Part shown: piece after piece, positions 21,263 to 34,722 of the stretch
Position numbering within the stretch: position 1 is the first letter of the stretch
Layout: every line of letters begins with the position of its first letter
NCBI GenBank assembly: GCA_026636295.1
Contig: CP089455.1
Location: 558,001 to 622,000 of the forward strand
Direction of reading: 5' to 3'
DNA: 64,000 nt
Origin: Medakamo hakoo
Taxonomy: Eukaryota; Chlorophyta; Trebouxiophyceae; Coccomyxaceae
Position numbers and translations under genes: made by a program
Notes under the pieces: model-generated
What the model was told of the DNA's origin: nothing
Databases searched by the model: none
The model's input: only the letters and a program-made list of their open reading frames with translations

Positions 21263-22974
21263 TCATCCCACGAGAAACGGCGAACTCAGCACAGCGTACC
21301 CTGCCGCGACTCCACCCTCATCCGCGCCCGCCGGCTTGGTCCGGACCAAGTGCCCCGCCGCGGCGTTGAGGAGGGGCGGGGGCGCGTCGCCGGCGACCCG
21401 TCCCCCGCCGCGGCCCAGCCACGCGCCAAAGACGCCCAGCTCCGCCACGCACGGTACGGGCGCGTCCGTGGGCACTCCGCCCCGCACGAGCGTGGACGCG
21501 TGCGGCGCCGGCTGGATGCGCTGCATCAGGATGTAGGCGCCCAGGCCGCCGTCGCCGCCCGCCTCCAGGTCGGCCGCGGCAGCCGACGCCGCGGCTGCAA
21601 GCGCGGGGCCGTAGGTGTTGTTGCCGCCGCCCTCCCGCTGCGGCTTCAGCACAAAGCGGTCTGGCCGGTCGGCGGCGGATCGGAGGAGGGCGGCCAGGGC
21701 GGCGCGGCCGGACGCCGGCTCGCCCGGCTGCCCGTGGTCGGCCGGGTCGAGCGACCAGAGCCCCGCGTAGTGGGCGCGCACCCGGGCCGCCGCCGCCCCG
21801 CCCCCCAAAAACCGCTCCGTCGCGCCGGGCGCCGCCAGGGCCTGCTGCACTTTCTTGGACCCCGCCAGCTGCCAGGCCGCTGTGGGGCAGACGGCCGCGG
21901 TGGACCGTTCCAGCAGGGCGCGCCCCGCCCACTCCGCGGGCGTGGGGTAATCGTCCGGCGAGTAGCCGGCCCGCAGGTAGGCGACCGCGACGGGGCGCCC
22001 GCCGTAGGTCAGGGGGCGGGCGGGGCGGCCGCCGGCCGGGGCGGCCGGATCTTCGAGCGGGCGGCCGTCGTCCGGGCCGCCCAGCACGCTGTGCGCCGCC
22101 ACCTCGGCCAGCGTCGCCCGGACGACGGCCAGGCCGTGGCCCGTCCACAGGCGCTCCGCCAGGGCGGCCTGGTCATACGCATTGCGCTCCCCCGGCTGGA
22201 CGACGAAGAGGACGACGCCGCCGGCCACGCCGGACGCGTCCGCGCCGGCGGCGATGGCGGCCGCGATGGAGGCGGCCGCCGTGTTGGGGGGGAGGCGGGC
22301 GGCGGCGTCGGCCGGCCAGGCCGCGCGGCCGGCCGCGGCCGCGTGCAGGGCCGACGCAGCCGCGCCCAGGCAGCCAAAGGACGAGGCGATGGTGTTGAGC
22401 TCGACCTGGAGCAGGGCGCCGGTGGACGCGTCCACCATGTAGTCGGACCGGGTGATGGCCAGGGCCAGGTCGTCGGCCGGCGACCGGGCCGTCCCCCGCC
22501 GCAGGGCGAGGAGGCGGGCGGTGAACGCGTCGCCCGCGGCCGCGGCGGGCGCGAGCGTCGCCTCCAACCAGACCGCGTCCGCCGCCACGGCTGCTGCCAG
22601 GCTGTTGAAGTCCGGCGCGGCCGCGACCGCGTCCTGGAATGCGCGGCGGGGCAGGGGAGACGGTTCGACGGCCAGCGGGGCGTGGACGAGGGCGGCGGCC
22701 GGCGCGGCCGGGTCGCCCAGGCCCACGACCTGTGGTGTGCGGGAGGTGAGGGTTTTTTCGTGTGAGTTTTTTTTGGTGAAACAACGAGGGAGCCGGGGCC
22801 CGCACGCGCGCACCGCCGGCAACGCACCATGCCGTGGAGGGCGGCCCAGGTGACGGCGTCGGCGGGTGCGGAAGGCAGCAGCGGCGGTGGGGTGGTGGTC
22901 GGGGTCGCGTGCGCCGGCCCGTGTGCGGTCGCCACCACGGCGCCGGCGCCCCCTTTGCTCTGAGCGCTGCCCAT
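21263..22974 (-). CDS. GSH2: Glutathione synthetase, eukaryotic type
   Basis: ATP-grasp enzyme joining gamma-glutamylcysteine and glycine, the last step of glutathione synthesis. Exon 1 is 22974-22828 and exon 2 is 22729-21263; the 98-nt intron (GTGCGT..CAG) is phase 0, giving 537 residues. Conserved blocks in order: RSDYMVD, QVELNTIASSFG, AYDQ with ERLWTGHGLAVVR, VAYLRAGYSP, LERSTAAVCPTAAWQLAGSK, the glycine-rich ATP loop RFVLKPQREGGGNNTYG, VAELGVFG, and HLVRTKPA with EGGVAAGYAVL near the end. Exon 1 begins MGSAQSKGG, which fits an N-myristoylation site. An in-frame ATG lies at 23052 and would add a basic, acid-free presequence (MHRPLRAQGLANATRR), so alternative targeting is possible. Its 3' end is 45 nt from the convergent coiled-coil gene. 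Confidence 0.93.
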
Positions 22975-23547
22975 GGCCCGGTGGCAGACGGGAGCCGGCG
23001 TCCTCCTGGTGGCGTTGGCGAGGCCTTGCGCGCGGAGTGGGCGGTGCATTGGGCCGGCCCCCTCCTCACGCGCGGGCGACAAGTGAAAAAAACACTGAGG
23101 CCCCACACCTCACTCGCCTCTTATTTTTTCGGCTGCTGCGGCGGTGGTCTCTCCTCACGCTCCTGCGCGCAGGAGCGGACGGAGGCCCTCACCCACCCAC
23201 CCACCGACCCGAGCGCGGCTTGTAGCGTCAAAGCGTCGCTCCTGGACGAGGTGCGGGACTGGCCGTGCGCGTCCAGTCCTGTGGCGCGAGCCCTCGTGCT
23301 TTGCAGCAACGCGTCCGCTGGACGGCCGTACCAAAAAAAAAAAATTATTCCTGTCCCCGCCTGACGCGCGCACCTCCCGCCCCCTCCCTCACCCTCCGTA
23401 GGACGCACACGCGGCGCCCGCAGACCCGTGTGGGCGAAGAAGTGGGCCCCCAAGCCGCCCCTCTTCGCTGCGCGCGTCCGCGCCGCGCGCGCGCTTGGCT
23501 CTCTCTCTGCGTCGCAGGGCCGACGGCGCCAAAACCAGAAAACGGCG
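22975..23547. promoter_or_regulatory. Divergent promoter region, GSH2 and GAF-like gene
   Basis: 573 nt between two head-to-head genes. It contains an A-run (about 23333-23343), a tandem of cacccacccacccacc (about 23190-23206) and a short in-frame upstream extension of GSH2 beginning at an ATG at 23052. No separate gene is supported. Confidence 0.4.
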
Positions 23548-25281
23548 ATGACGGCCACGTTGGCCGCGGCGTTGGCCGCCTGCCCGTCCCCGGCCGCGGC
23601 CCTGACACTGCTGGCTCGGCATGTGGCGGGACTGTGTGAGGGCGAGGTCGCAGTGAGGTGCGTTTTTTTTCGAGACCTGCGCTTTCGCATTGCCGCGGCG
23701 GAGGAAGGCACGCGCGGGCAGACGACACTGAATTCCGTTCGCGCCCCCCTAAACCCCACACACAGCCTGGCCCTGACGTCCAAGTCCGAGTCCCTGATCT
23801 ACCTGTTTGCCCTGTTAAACGAGCATGGCGGCGACGAGGGGCCGCGGGAGCCGGTGACGCTCCCCGCAGCCTCCACGTCAGCCGCGGCCGCGGCCGCGAC
23901 GGGCAGGCACTGGCTCCGCGGGCCCGCCCCGTCCGCCTGGCCCGACTGGCTCGCGGCCGCGCCGTCCGGGAGTGCATCAGACTGTGCGACGCTGCCCCTG
24001 GTCGTGGCGGGCAAGGCTGTCGGCGCTTTAATCCTGACGGCGAGCGCGCCACACGCACTCGGCGACGCGGGCGACGCGCCGCCCGCGCCGCCGCTCTTGG
24101 CCGCGGCCGCGCTCGCCGCCCCACACGCCGCCCTCGTCCGCGTCACGGCCGAAGCGGCGGCAGCGGGCGCGTTGCTGGCCCGCATCGTGCCCGCCCACGC
24201 CGTGGACGCGGCCCGGTGCCGCGCGGCGTCGGCGGCGCCGGCCGTCGCGCCGCCAGTGCTCCGCGCTCGGACAGCGGCCGCGCGCGGCGTGGGCCCGGGA
24301 TCTGAGATCGTGGCCGAGCCGGCGTCGCCGCCCGCGCCCCCGCCCCCGCCCCAGCACCCGTCCTGGGTGGTGGTGCTCGCGGATAAGGTGGTGGCCGCGC
24401 TTGCGCCTGGCGGGGTGGGCGCCTCCCCACCGCCGTCCGCGCCGGCCTCTCCATCCTCTTCGTCGTCCTCTGCAGCCGCGGGTGGCGGCGGGCCGACGAC
24501 GACGCCGACCGCCCCGCCCTGGCGCCCGGCCGCCGACGCGGGCGTCCTCGCCCTCGCTTTGCTGGGCGCGGGCTTGGACTCCATCCGCGCTGGCAGGGCT
24601 GTCGTGTCGGTCGGCGCGGGTGCAGCCCCCTACCCGCCGCCCGCGGGCGGCACGACGACGACGACGACGGCCGCGGCGGGCGCGGTGTGCGCGGCGCTGC
24701 CCGCGCTGGCGGCCACCGCCACGCTCGCGTCCACGGCCGCCCTGGGCCTGGTGGTGGCGCACCTGGCGTCCGCGTCCGCGACGGGCGCGTACGGCCGCGC
24801 CCGCACGGCTGGCCTGGCCGCCGCCCGCCTGGCGCGGGGCGCGGCCGCCGCGGGCGCCGTCGCTGCTCTCGCCGCCGCGCGCGCGGGCGGCGGCCTGCCC
24901 GGCTGCGCGGCCGTGGCGTGCCTGCCGCCTACCGCCTCCGGCGGCCTGGCCCCCTCGCCCGGCCTGCACCCGGCCGTGTCGTCGGGCGCGGTCATGGTCG
25001 CCCTCGCCGCCCTGGCGGCGCCGATCCCGCTGCCCGCCCACACGCGGGCGCAGGCGGGCGCCGTCGGCCTGTTGGCGGCCGCCGCGGTCCTCGGCCGCGT
25101 GGCCGGCGGCCTGCCGTCCGCCCTGCCCTCCCTGGCCTGGCTCGCCGCCGCCGGCTTCGCCTTGCCCACGGGTGTGGTGGCCCTGCGCGAAGCCTGGGCC
25201 CGCGCCGACGCGGCCGCGGCCGCGGCTGCCGCCCGGGCGCGGGCAAAGGCCAAGGCGGCGGCGGCGGCAGAGGCCTGGTGA
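23548..25281 (+). CDS. GAF-like domain plus multi-helix membrane protein, unknown function
   Basis: I do not recognise a named family. Exon 1 is 23548-23657 and exon 2 is 23766-25281; the 108-nt intron (GTGCGT..CAG, phase 2) is open in frame. The protein has 541 residues. The N-terminal part looks like a small-ligand-binding GAF domain: SKSESLIYLFALLNE, then LPLVVAGKAVGALILTAS followed by LLAAAALAAPHAALVRV, which matches the last strand-helix pattern of GAF domains. A Pro/Ser-rich linker follows (residues 265-320). The C-terminal half has about six hydrophobic segments separated by short Gly/Ser loops, then an Ala/Arg/Lys-rich cytoplasmic-like tail. A membrane sensor is one reading, but there is no visible kinase or cyclase domain. 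The GAF call is from pattern only. Confidence 0.6.
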   Translation: MTATLAAALAACPSPAAALTLLARHVAGLCEGEVAVRCVFFRDLRFRIAAAEEGTRGQTTLNSVRAPLNPTHSLALTSKSESLIYLFALLNEHGGDEGPREPVTLPAASTSAAAAAATGRHWLRGPAPSAWPDWLAAAPSGSASDCATLPLVVAGKAVGALILTASAPHALGDAGDAPPAPPLLAAAALAAPHAALVRVTAEAAAAGALLARIVPAHAVDAARCRAASAAPAVAPPVLRARTAAARGVGPGSEIVAEPASPPAPPPPPQHPSWVVVLADKVVAALAPGGVGASPPPSAPASPSSSSSSAAAGGGGPTTTPTAPPWRPAADAGVLALALLGAGLDSIRAGRAVVSVGAGAAPYPPPAGGTTTTTTAAAGAVCAALPALAATATLASTAALGLVVAHLASASATGAYGRARTAGLAAARLARGAAAAGAVAALAAARAGGGLPGCAAVACLPPTASGGLAPSPGLHPAVSSGAVMVALAALAAPIPLPAHTRAQAGAVGLLAAAAVLGRVAGGLPSALPSLAWLAAAGFALPTGVVALREAWARADAAAAAAAARARAKAKAAAAAEAW

Positions 25282-26173
25282 CGGAAAAAAAAACGATTTT
25301 TTTTCTTGCCCTCGTGTGCTTTTTTTCCCTGTCCTTTCCCCCTTTCTCGACCCTCTTCAGCGACGCTGGACACACAGAGAACGACAACGGGCGAAGTATC
25401 TTTTCTATGTGCGTGTGCGTGCGTGCGTGCGTGCGACTGACGGGGAATGGAGGGAGCGATGGCAGGCGCCTGGAGGGGGTTCCCAACCTCTCCGTCGTCG
25501 CCGTGTCCCCCGCCGCCCCGTCCCGCCCCGCCCACCACCCACCCGCCACATGCCCCCTTACGTAGCGCGCGTCCCCTCCTTCTTTCTCCCCCACCTCTCT
25601 TTCTCTCTTCCTTTGAGGATAGACCGACACCGCTCGCCTTTTATTTATCCACCAACTCCGGCTCTCTCACCCACCACCCCCTGCGCACTCCGCCCCCCCC
25701 CTTTTTATACGCGTTTCCCCCCCTTTTTCGTGCGGGCGCCGCGCCGGCTCGCCACCTCCGCTGTGCTCGGAGCTGTTTGGCGAGCCGCGCGTTGCGCCGC
25801 CGCCGTGCCGCGTGTGCGGACTCTGTTGGCGGTCTGTGAGAGAGAGCCTGGAGGGCGAGGGAGGGCACCCAACCAACTCTCGCGTCCTGCGACGTGCCCC
25901 CCTCCCTCATAAAATTCCCTTTTTATGATCTTTTGGGAGAGATTGAGCGCCCAAAATATGACGAAGAGACAAGCGAGCGCATGCACGCGCGCGCGCGGGT
26001 GAGAAGCCCTGGCAGCCGGCTACTCTTTCTTTGTTTGTAGACCGTGAAACGAACAGAAGCTATCAAAGCAATACAAACCGCCGAGAGAGAGGTCGAGAGT
26101 GCGCGCGGCGCGCGCGTTCTGTCTTACTCCCCCCAAAAAAACAGACGGAGAAACAGCTTGACAGAACAGCAAG
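25282..26173. other. Long intergenic region upstream of the Ca2+-ATPase
   Basis: 892 nt, the largest gap in the window. It is richer in A+T than the genes and carries (GTGC)n at about 25414-25435, T-rich patches near 25299-25330, AT-rich strings such as ttttatttatcc (25640s) and ttttatgatctttt (25920s), and alternating GC near 25985-25998. It must include the 3' end of the GAF-like gene and the promoter of the Ca2+-ATPase. I see no supported gene. Confidence 0.5.
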
Positions 26174-30237
<4,064 letters not shown>

Positions 30238-30331
30238 GAGAGCTGTGTGTGCGCGCGTTTATGATGAGGGGAAGAGAGGAGAGAGGAGAAGAGGGATGGA
30301 TGGAAAAAAACAAGAAAACACGTTCGAGGCA

Positions 30332-30351
30332 CCCCCCGCTGCAACGGGGGG
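30332..30351. repeat. Small perfect inverted repeat between convergent genes
   Basis: Arms ccccccg and cgggggg around a six-base loop (ctgcaa). It lies between the Ca2+-ATPase stop (30237) and the LysM-gene stop (30408), so it can fold in both 3' UTRs. A role in 3' end formation is possible but unproven. Confidence 0.6.
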
Positions 30352-30407
30352 CGCGCCCTTTCTGACAGAAAAAACAAGTGTTCACACTCCTCCCTTTGTT
30401 TGTTCTT

Positions 30408-31449
30408 CTACTGCGTCGGACGAGCCGGTGAGGGCGCGGCGCTGGCGGATAGCGGCCCCGGCGGCGACGGGTGCGGCCGCCCCGCGCTGCCGCCGCCGCC
30501 CCGCCGCCGGCGGAGCGTTTCTGCGCCCGCCCCGCCCAGCCGCGCGTCCCCACCGGCTGCTGCGTGCCTCGCACTGCTGCCCGCCAGGGCCGTCAGTTCT
30601 ACCTCGGACCCGACCCGCCGGCCGGCGGCGGCGGTAGGGCACGGCCGGGCCGGGCTGCCGCCCAGGGACCCGCCGGAGGAGCAGCAGGCAGAGGAGGCGG
30701 GGGCGGAGGCCGCGCCGCCGCCCGGGCCGCCGGGTGGTGCCTGCCCCCTCCGCTCGCCTCCTCCGACCGCCCCTCCACCTCCACCGGTCCCGTACCCGGC
30801 CACGATCATGCCGGCCAGCGTGGCCAGGGCCGGGCCCGGCGGAGCCAGGCCGCCCGGCGGAGGGATGGACAGGGTCCGCCGGGAGAAAATGCCGTTGTCG
30901 GCCAGCAGCCCGTTGGCCCGCCGCACGTCGGCGACGGCGACGCCGTAGCGGAGGGCGATGCCGGCGAGCGTGTCGGTGGGGAGGACCTGCGCGGCGGTGG
31001 TGGGAAGGCGGTGGGAGGAGGGTTGGGGGGCACGCAGCGGGCAGTGTCGGCGGGCAGGCAGAGGGGGGGGAGGGCGTGGCCGACACGGCAACCCTGGGTT
31101 GCCGTGCGCTGGGTCCGCCTCTTGTTTTTTCTTGCGGGGGGAACGCACACGGCCACGCATCCCGCTTCCGCGCGTGTCCAACGCTGCCTGTGACAGGCCC
31201 GCGAGCTCGCCAGCCTGCGCGGCTGGAATGCGTGGCGGAGGGAGGCGGCGAGCCGGCACGCACACGCCGGGAAGCGCGGCCCGCGACCGATGGCGAGCGC
31301 GCCGCCGCGCCTGTCTCTCCCTCTCGACGCCGCCGCCCCGCCCAACGTCCACGCACCGTGTGCTCGCGCGGGCCGGCTGCTTCTGCCCTGATGGTCGCGC
31401 CATCTGCCTCAACGGCAGGAGGCGGGCCTGGCCCGGCGCGGACGTCCAT
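30408..31449 (-). CDS. LysM-domain protein, plant-type single LysM
   Basis: Exon 1 is 31449-31357 and exon 2 is 30986-30408; the 370-nt intron (GTGCGT..CAG) is phase 0, giving 223 residues. The LysM module spans the junction: REHT | VLPTDTLAGIALRYGV, then VADVRRANGLLADNGIF and TLSIPPPG. This matches the plant LysM proteins with an H-x-V-x-x-x-DTLAGVAIKYGVEVADI core. There is no signal peptide or membrane helix, so it is probably intracellular, unlike LysM receptor kinases. The remainder is Gly/Pro/Ala-rich with a basic Arg stretch near the end. The ligand is unknown; LysM usually binds N-acetylglucosamine polymers, but intracellular plant members have no established ligand. Exon 1 is supported by motif continuity as well as splice sites. 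Confidence 0.82.
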
Positions 31450-31541
31450 GGCGGGCGTTTTTTTCGCGCGCTCGCTCCGCGCGGACGGGAGAGTGGGGGC
31501 CGTCCCCATATCCATCCACCCTGTTTTTTTCACAAGCACCC

Positions 31542-31562
31542 GCCTCTCTCTCTCTCTCTCTC
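31542..31562 (+). repeat. (CT)n tract
   Basis: A run of about ten CT units just downstream of the TOC34 stop codon (minus strand), in the gap before the LysM gene. Confidence 0.7.
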
Positions 31563-31587
31563 ACCGTCCCCACAAAACACACACCCC

Positions 31588-33034
31588 TCACTGCTTGAAC
31601 GCCACTTTTTTCTTCACCACTTTCTTGCCTCCTGCACCAGCACCAGCGGAAACAGCGCCGCCCCTCTTTTTCACAAAGGGCGTGCACCCGTCGTCGGACG
31701 TGAAGGGGCCGTACCGGTCGCCGGCCCGCTCGTCCGCCTCATCCAGGCGGGGCCACAGCAAGAAGTACGCGGCGGCCTGGATGGCCAGGGCGACGGGGAC
31801 CCACAGCCGGGACCGGCGCCCCGACGCGTCTCCCTCGGCGCCCAGCGCAGCGCGCGCGGCGGCGGCCTTGTCGCCCCCCGCCAAGACCAGGGCCGGGCCG
31901 CCAAAGGACGCCACCGCGTCGGCCAGCCCCTCGAACACGCCGGGGATCCAGGCCGAGCCATCGTCCAGCACCGGTTCGCCGGCGGCGTTGGCCGGGCAGC
32001 GGGAGCCGGCTTCGGCCAGGAGGAGGGGGAGCGCCGCGCCCCGGGCGCCGGGCGCGCGGCGCAGGGCCGCGCGCACCGCCTCGGCGCGGCGGTCGAGCGC
32101 GGCGCCGGCCGTCAGGCCCGGCGGCGGCGCCACCACGCGCGCGTGCGTCAGCAAGACGCACGTCTTGGCCCAAATCTCGGGGCCCAGGGCGCGCGCGTAC
32201 GCGGCGGCCAGCTGGACGTCCGCCGCGTCCACGCGCGCCAGGTCGGCGCGGTCCACCCAGACGACGGCGTCGACGCCGCCGGGGGCGGCCGCAAACGCCG
32301 CCGCCGTCGACGCCAGCGCGGGCGCCCACTCCGCGTCGCCCACCATGGCGGCGGGCGTGTCGATGAGGGTCAGGGTGTACGACCCGCGCCCGCCGGGCAC
32401 GGGCACGGCCCGGGCGGCCATGACGGGGCGCTCCGAGTTGGACTGCAGGGCCGTGACGGTCGCGACCTTTTCGCCCAGCAGGGCGTTGACGACGGACGAC
32501 TTGCCGCCGCCCGGCGGGCCGATGAAGGCGATCGACAGCGTGGACTTGCCCGCGCCGGCGGCAGCCCGGCCGACGGCGGAGGCGATGCGGGCGGCGGTGG
32601 AGGGCGGGGCGGCGGCCAGGCCCGCCCACTCGCGGCCGGCCAGGGCGGGCTGCTGCTGCTGCGCCGCCAGCGGAGGTGGGGGCGGCGGTGGAGGGGGCGG
32701 CGGCGCCGCCGCTTGCGCTTCCTCGTCTTCGTCGTCCTCGTAGTCTTCTTCATCCTCTTCGTCGTCGTAGTCCTCTTCGTCGTCTACGTCTGTTGTTTGG
32801 CCGGGCGTCGGAAGGAAAGGAATGAGGCGAGGGAGGGATGGTGGCGGACGGGTGGGGGGTGTCACCCCCCCCCCTCCATCAAAACGCACCGCCGCCGTCG
32901 GCGTCGCCCGCGCCGCCGTACGCTTCCTCGTCCGGCTCGTCCGAGTACGCGGTCGACCCATCATCCTCGGTGTAATCGCCGTCCTCGTCCGTGTACGCGT
33001 CCTGGGCGGGTGGGGCAGCGAGCGTCGCCGACAT
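31588..33034 (-). CDS. TOC34-like GTPase of the plastid outer-envelope import complex
   Basis: Receptor GTPase for preproteins at the chloroplast surface. Exon 1 is 33034-32890 and exon 2 is 32786-31588, joined by a 103-nt intron (GTGCGT..CAG, phase 1), giving 447 residues. G domain: IGPPGGGKSSVVNALLGE (G1), IDTPA (G3), VDRADLARVDAADVQL, and VLLTHARVVAPPPGL (G4, THAR where plants have THAQ). A C-terminal hydrophobic segment (LWVPVALAIQAAAYFLLW, about residues 385-402) is followed by a short hydrophilic tail, the tail-anchor topology of TOC34. The first 95 residues are strongly acidic (repeats of DDEEDYEDD), resembling a miniature TOC159 A domain, which TOC34 normally lacks. It is divergent from the ferredoxin gene. 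Confidence 0.9.
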
Positions 33035-33509
33035 TTGGAGAGACCGGCGGCCGATGTGGGGGACGAGCTGTGTGTTTTGTCGGAGGGTGGGGTGGGGCGC
33101 GTGAGAACGGGCTGGATTTTGAGGTGGCTCGATAGGGCGAGCATTTGGTCTTCCCCATGGTGGTGGCGAACGGGGCAGACGTGCCCCAGGCGCGACGGGA
33201 GCGACGGGCGGCCGAGGCGTGTGACCGGACAGCGGCGGCAGTCTAGCCAGCACTCGCCCAGTTTTTGTGGCTCTCGCGCCACACGGGCCATTCTCCCTGC
33301 GCTTGACGCTGCGGCGGCTGAGAGCCAGCACACACCTAGTACGCGCGCGTTGGGTGTGTGGTTGGCGCGGAGTGCCCGTGTCTTGGAAAACCGGCGACTA
33401 CTCTCTCCTTTTCGCGTTGCTCGACGCGGAAAAATTCGTCGGTCTGGCTCTCCGCACACACACACACAAAAAACGCAGAGAGGAGCAAAGAACGAAAACG
33501 ACAACTCTC
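33035..33509. promoter_or_regulatory. Divergent promoter region, TOC34 and ferredoxin
   Basis: 475 nt between head-to-head plastid-related genes. It contains cacacacacaaaaaa (about 33457-33472) near the ferredoxin start and no visible TATA box. Both genes could be co-regulated from it, which is inference. No other gene is supported. Confidence 0.45.
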
Positions 33510-34462
33510 ATGCCAGCGCCCTCCACCTCCTTGCGCGGCTGCGCAGCGGCCGGTCCTGCCCGCCGCTCGCGCTCCGCCTCGGTCGTCGTCCGCGCCGCCG
33601 ACAAAATGTGCCGGGACGTGGTGTCCACGCCGAAGGAGCGGCCCGTCGTCGAAGGCTCCGCCACAATCCGTTTCCTGGGCGCGGGCGGGACGGCGATTGA
33701 GATCCAGTGCGGCAAGGTGTGTTGTGGATGGAGTGAGGATGAGTGTGGTTGGGGTTGTGTGGGGGCGGGAAGAGGGCTGGGCTGGCGGCGCGGGCGGCCG
33801 AGCTGGCTGGCCGTCGGGCGCGCGTCGGCCCTTCCCCCGACGCTATCCAACCCAGCCCCCTCACCCCCCTCACCCCCTCTCACCGCCCCTCCATCCCTTC
33901 CCCCACACCAACGCAGTCCGACTACATCCTGGACGCCGGCCTGGAAGCGGGCTTGGAACTGCCCTTCACCTGCCGGGCGGGCATCTGCGGCGCGTGCGTG
34001 GGCCGGGTGACGGCGGGCGCGGTCGACATGAGTGACGTGCGTTTTTTTACCGGGCCTGTCAGGCTTAGGTCGCGGTTTTTGGAGGGGCGTGCGTGCTGGG
34101 AGCATTTGTGCGCCCTTTTTCGGCCCCAGAACCACCAAGCACAGGCCGTGATGGTGACTGAGACTTTCCCTCACGACGGGGACACAAAACCCCGCCCCAC
34201 AACACACAACAACAACACACAGATCGACGACCTGTCTTTCACGCTGGACGACGCCGAGATTGCGTCCGGCATGGCCCTGATCTGCATGGCCCGGCCCGCG
34301 CCCGACACGCCCGAAGGGTCCACCATCGACATTGAGACCCAGTCGGACTATGGTTATTCTCTGGGGTCCAACGAGTGGAATGGGGCGACGGGCAAAATTG
34401 AGGGCGGGGACCCAAACAGGCTGATGGGCGAGAAAAAGGATGTGGGCGGGCGCGTGTTTTGA
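33510..34462 (+). CDS. Plant-type [2Fe-2S] ferredoxin-like protein with transit peptide
   Basis: Electron carrier, probably plastid stroma. Three exons: 33510-33716, 33917-34036 and 34223-34462, all phase 0 (introns 200 and 186 nt), giving 188 residues. The first 30 residues (MPAPSTSLRGCAAAGPARR.., Ser/Arg-rich) form a transit peptide. The iron-sulfur cysteines are seen in FTCRAGICGACVGRV (C-x4-C-x2-C) and in GMALICMARP. This spacing is the plant-type ferredoxin pattern. A C-terminal extension (IETQSDYGYSLGSNEWNG..) of about 45 residues is not found in photosynthetic ferredoxin I, so this is a divergent paralogue (FdC-like). Its redox partner cannot be deduced. Confidence 0.88.
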
Positions 34463-34722
34463 AAAAAAAAAAGGAGGAGAAGGTTTGTGTGTGCACGGTG
34501 GCCACGAGAGCTAGCGCCAGGCGGCGGACGGAGAGAGAGGAGCGGTCCGCTCGCCTTCACTCCGTCTCCGCACGACGTGAAGAAAAAAAAAGAAAAAAAA
34601 ACAGATTTTTACAAGAACACAGGGGGCGGGGGGTGAACACTCGCTGCCTCGTCTCACAACACACACGCCAAAAATGGGGAGTTGGGGGGGGGGGGCTGTC
34701 TCTCTCTCCTCCTTTCTTGACA

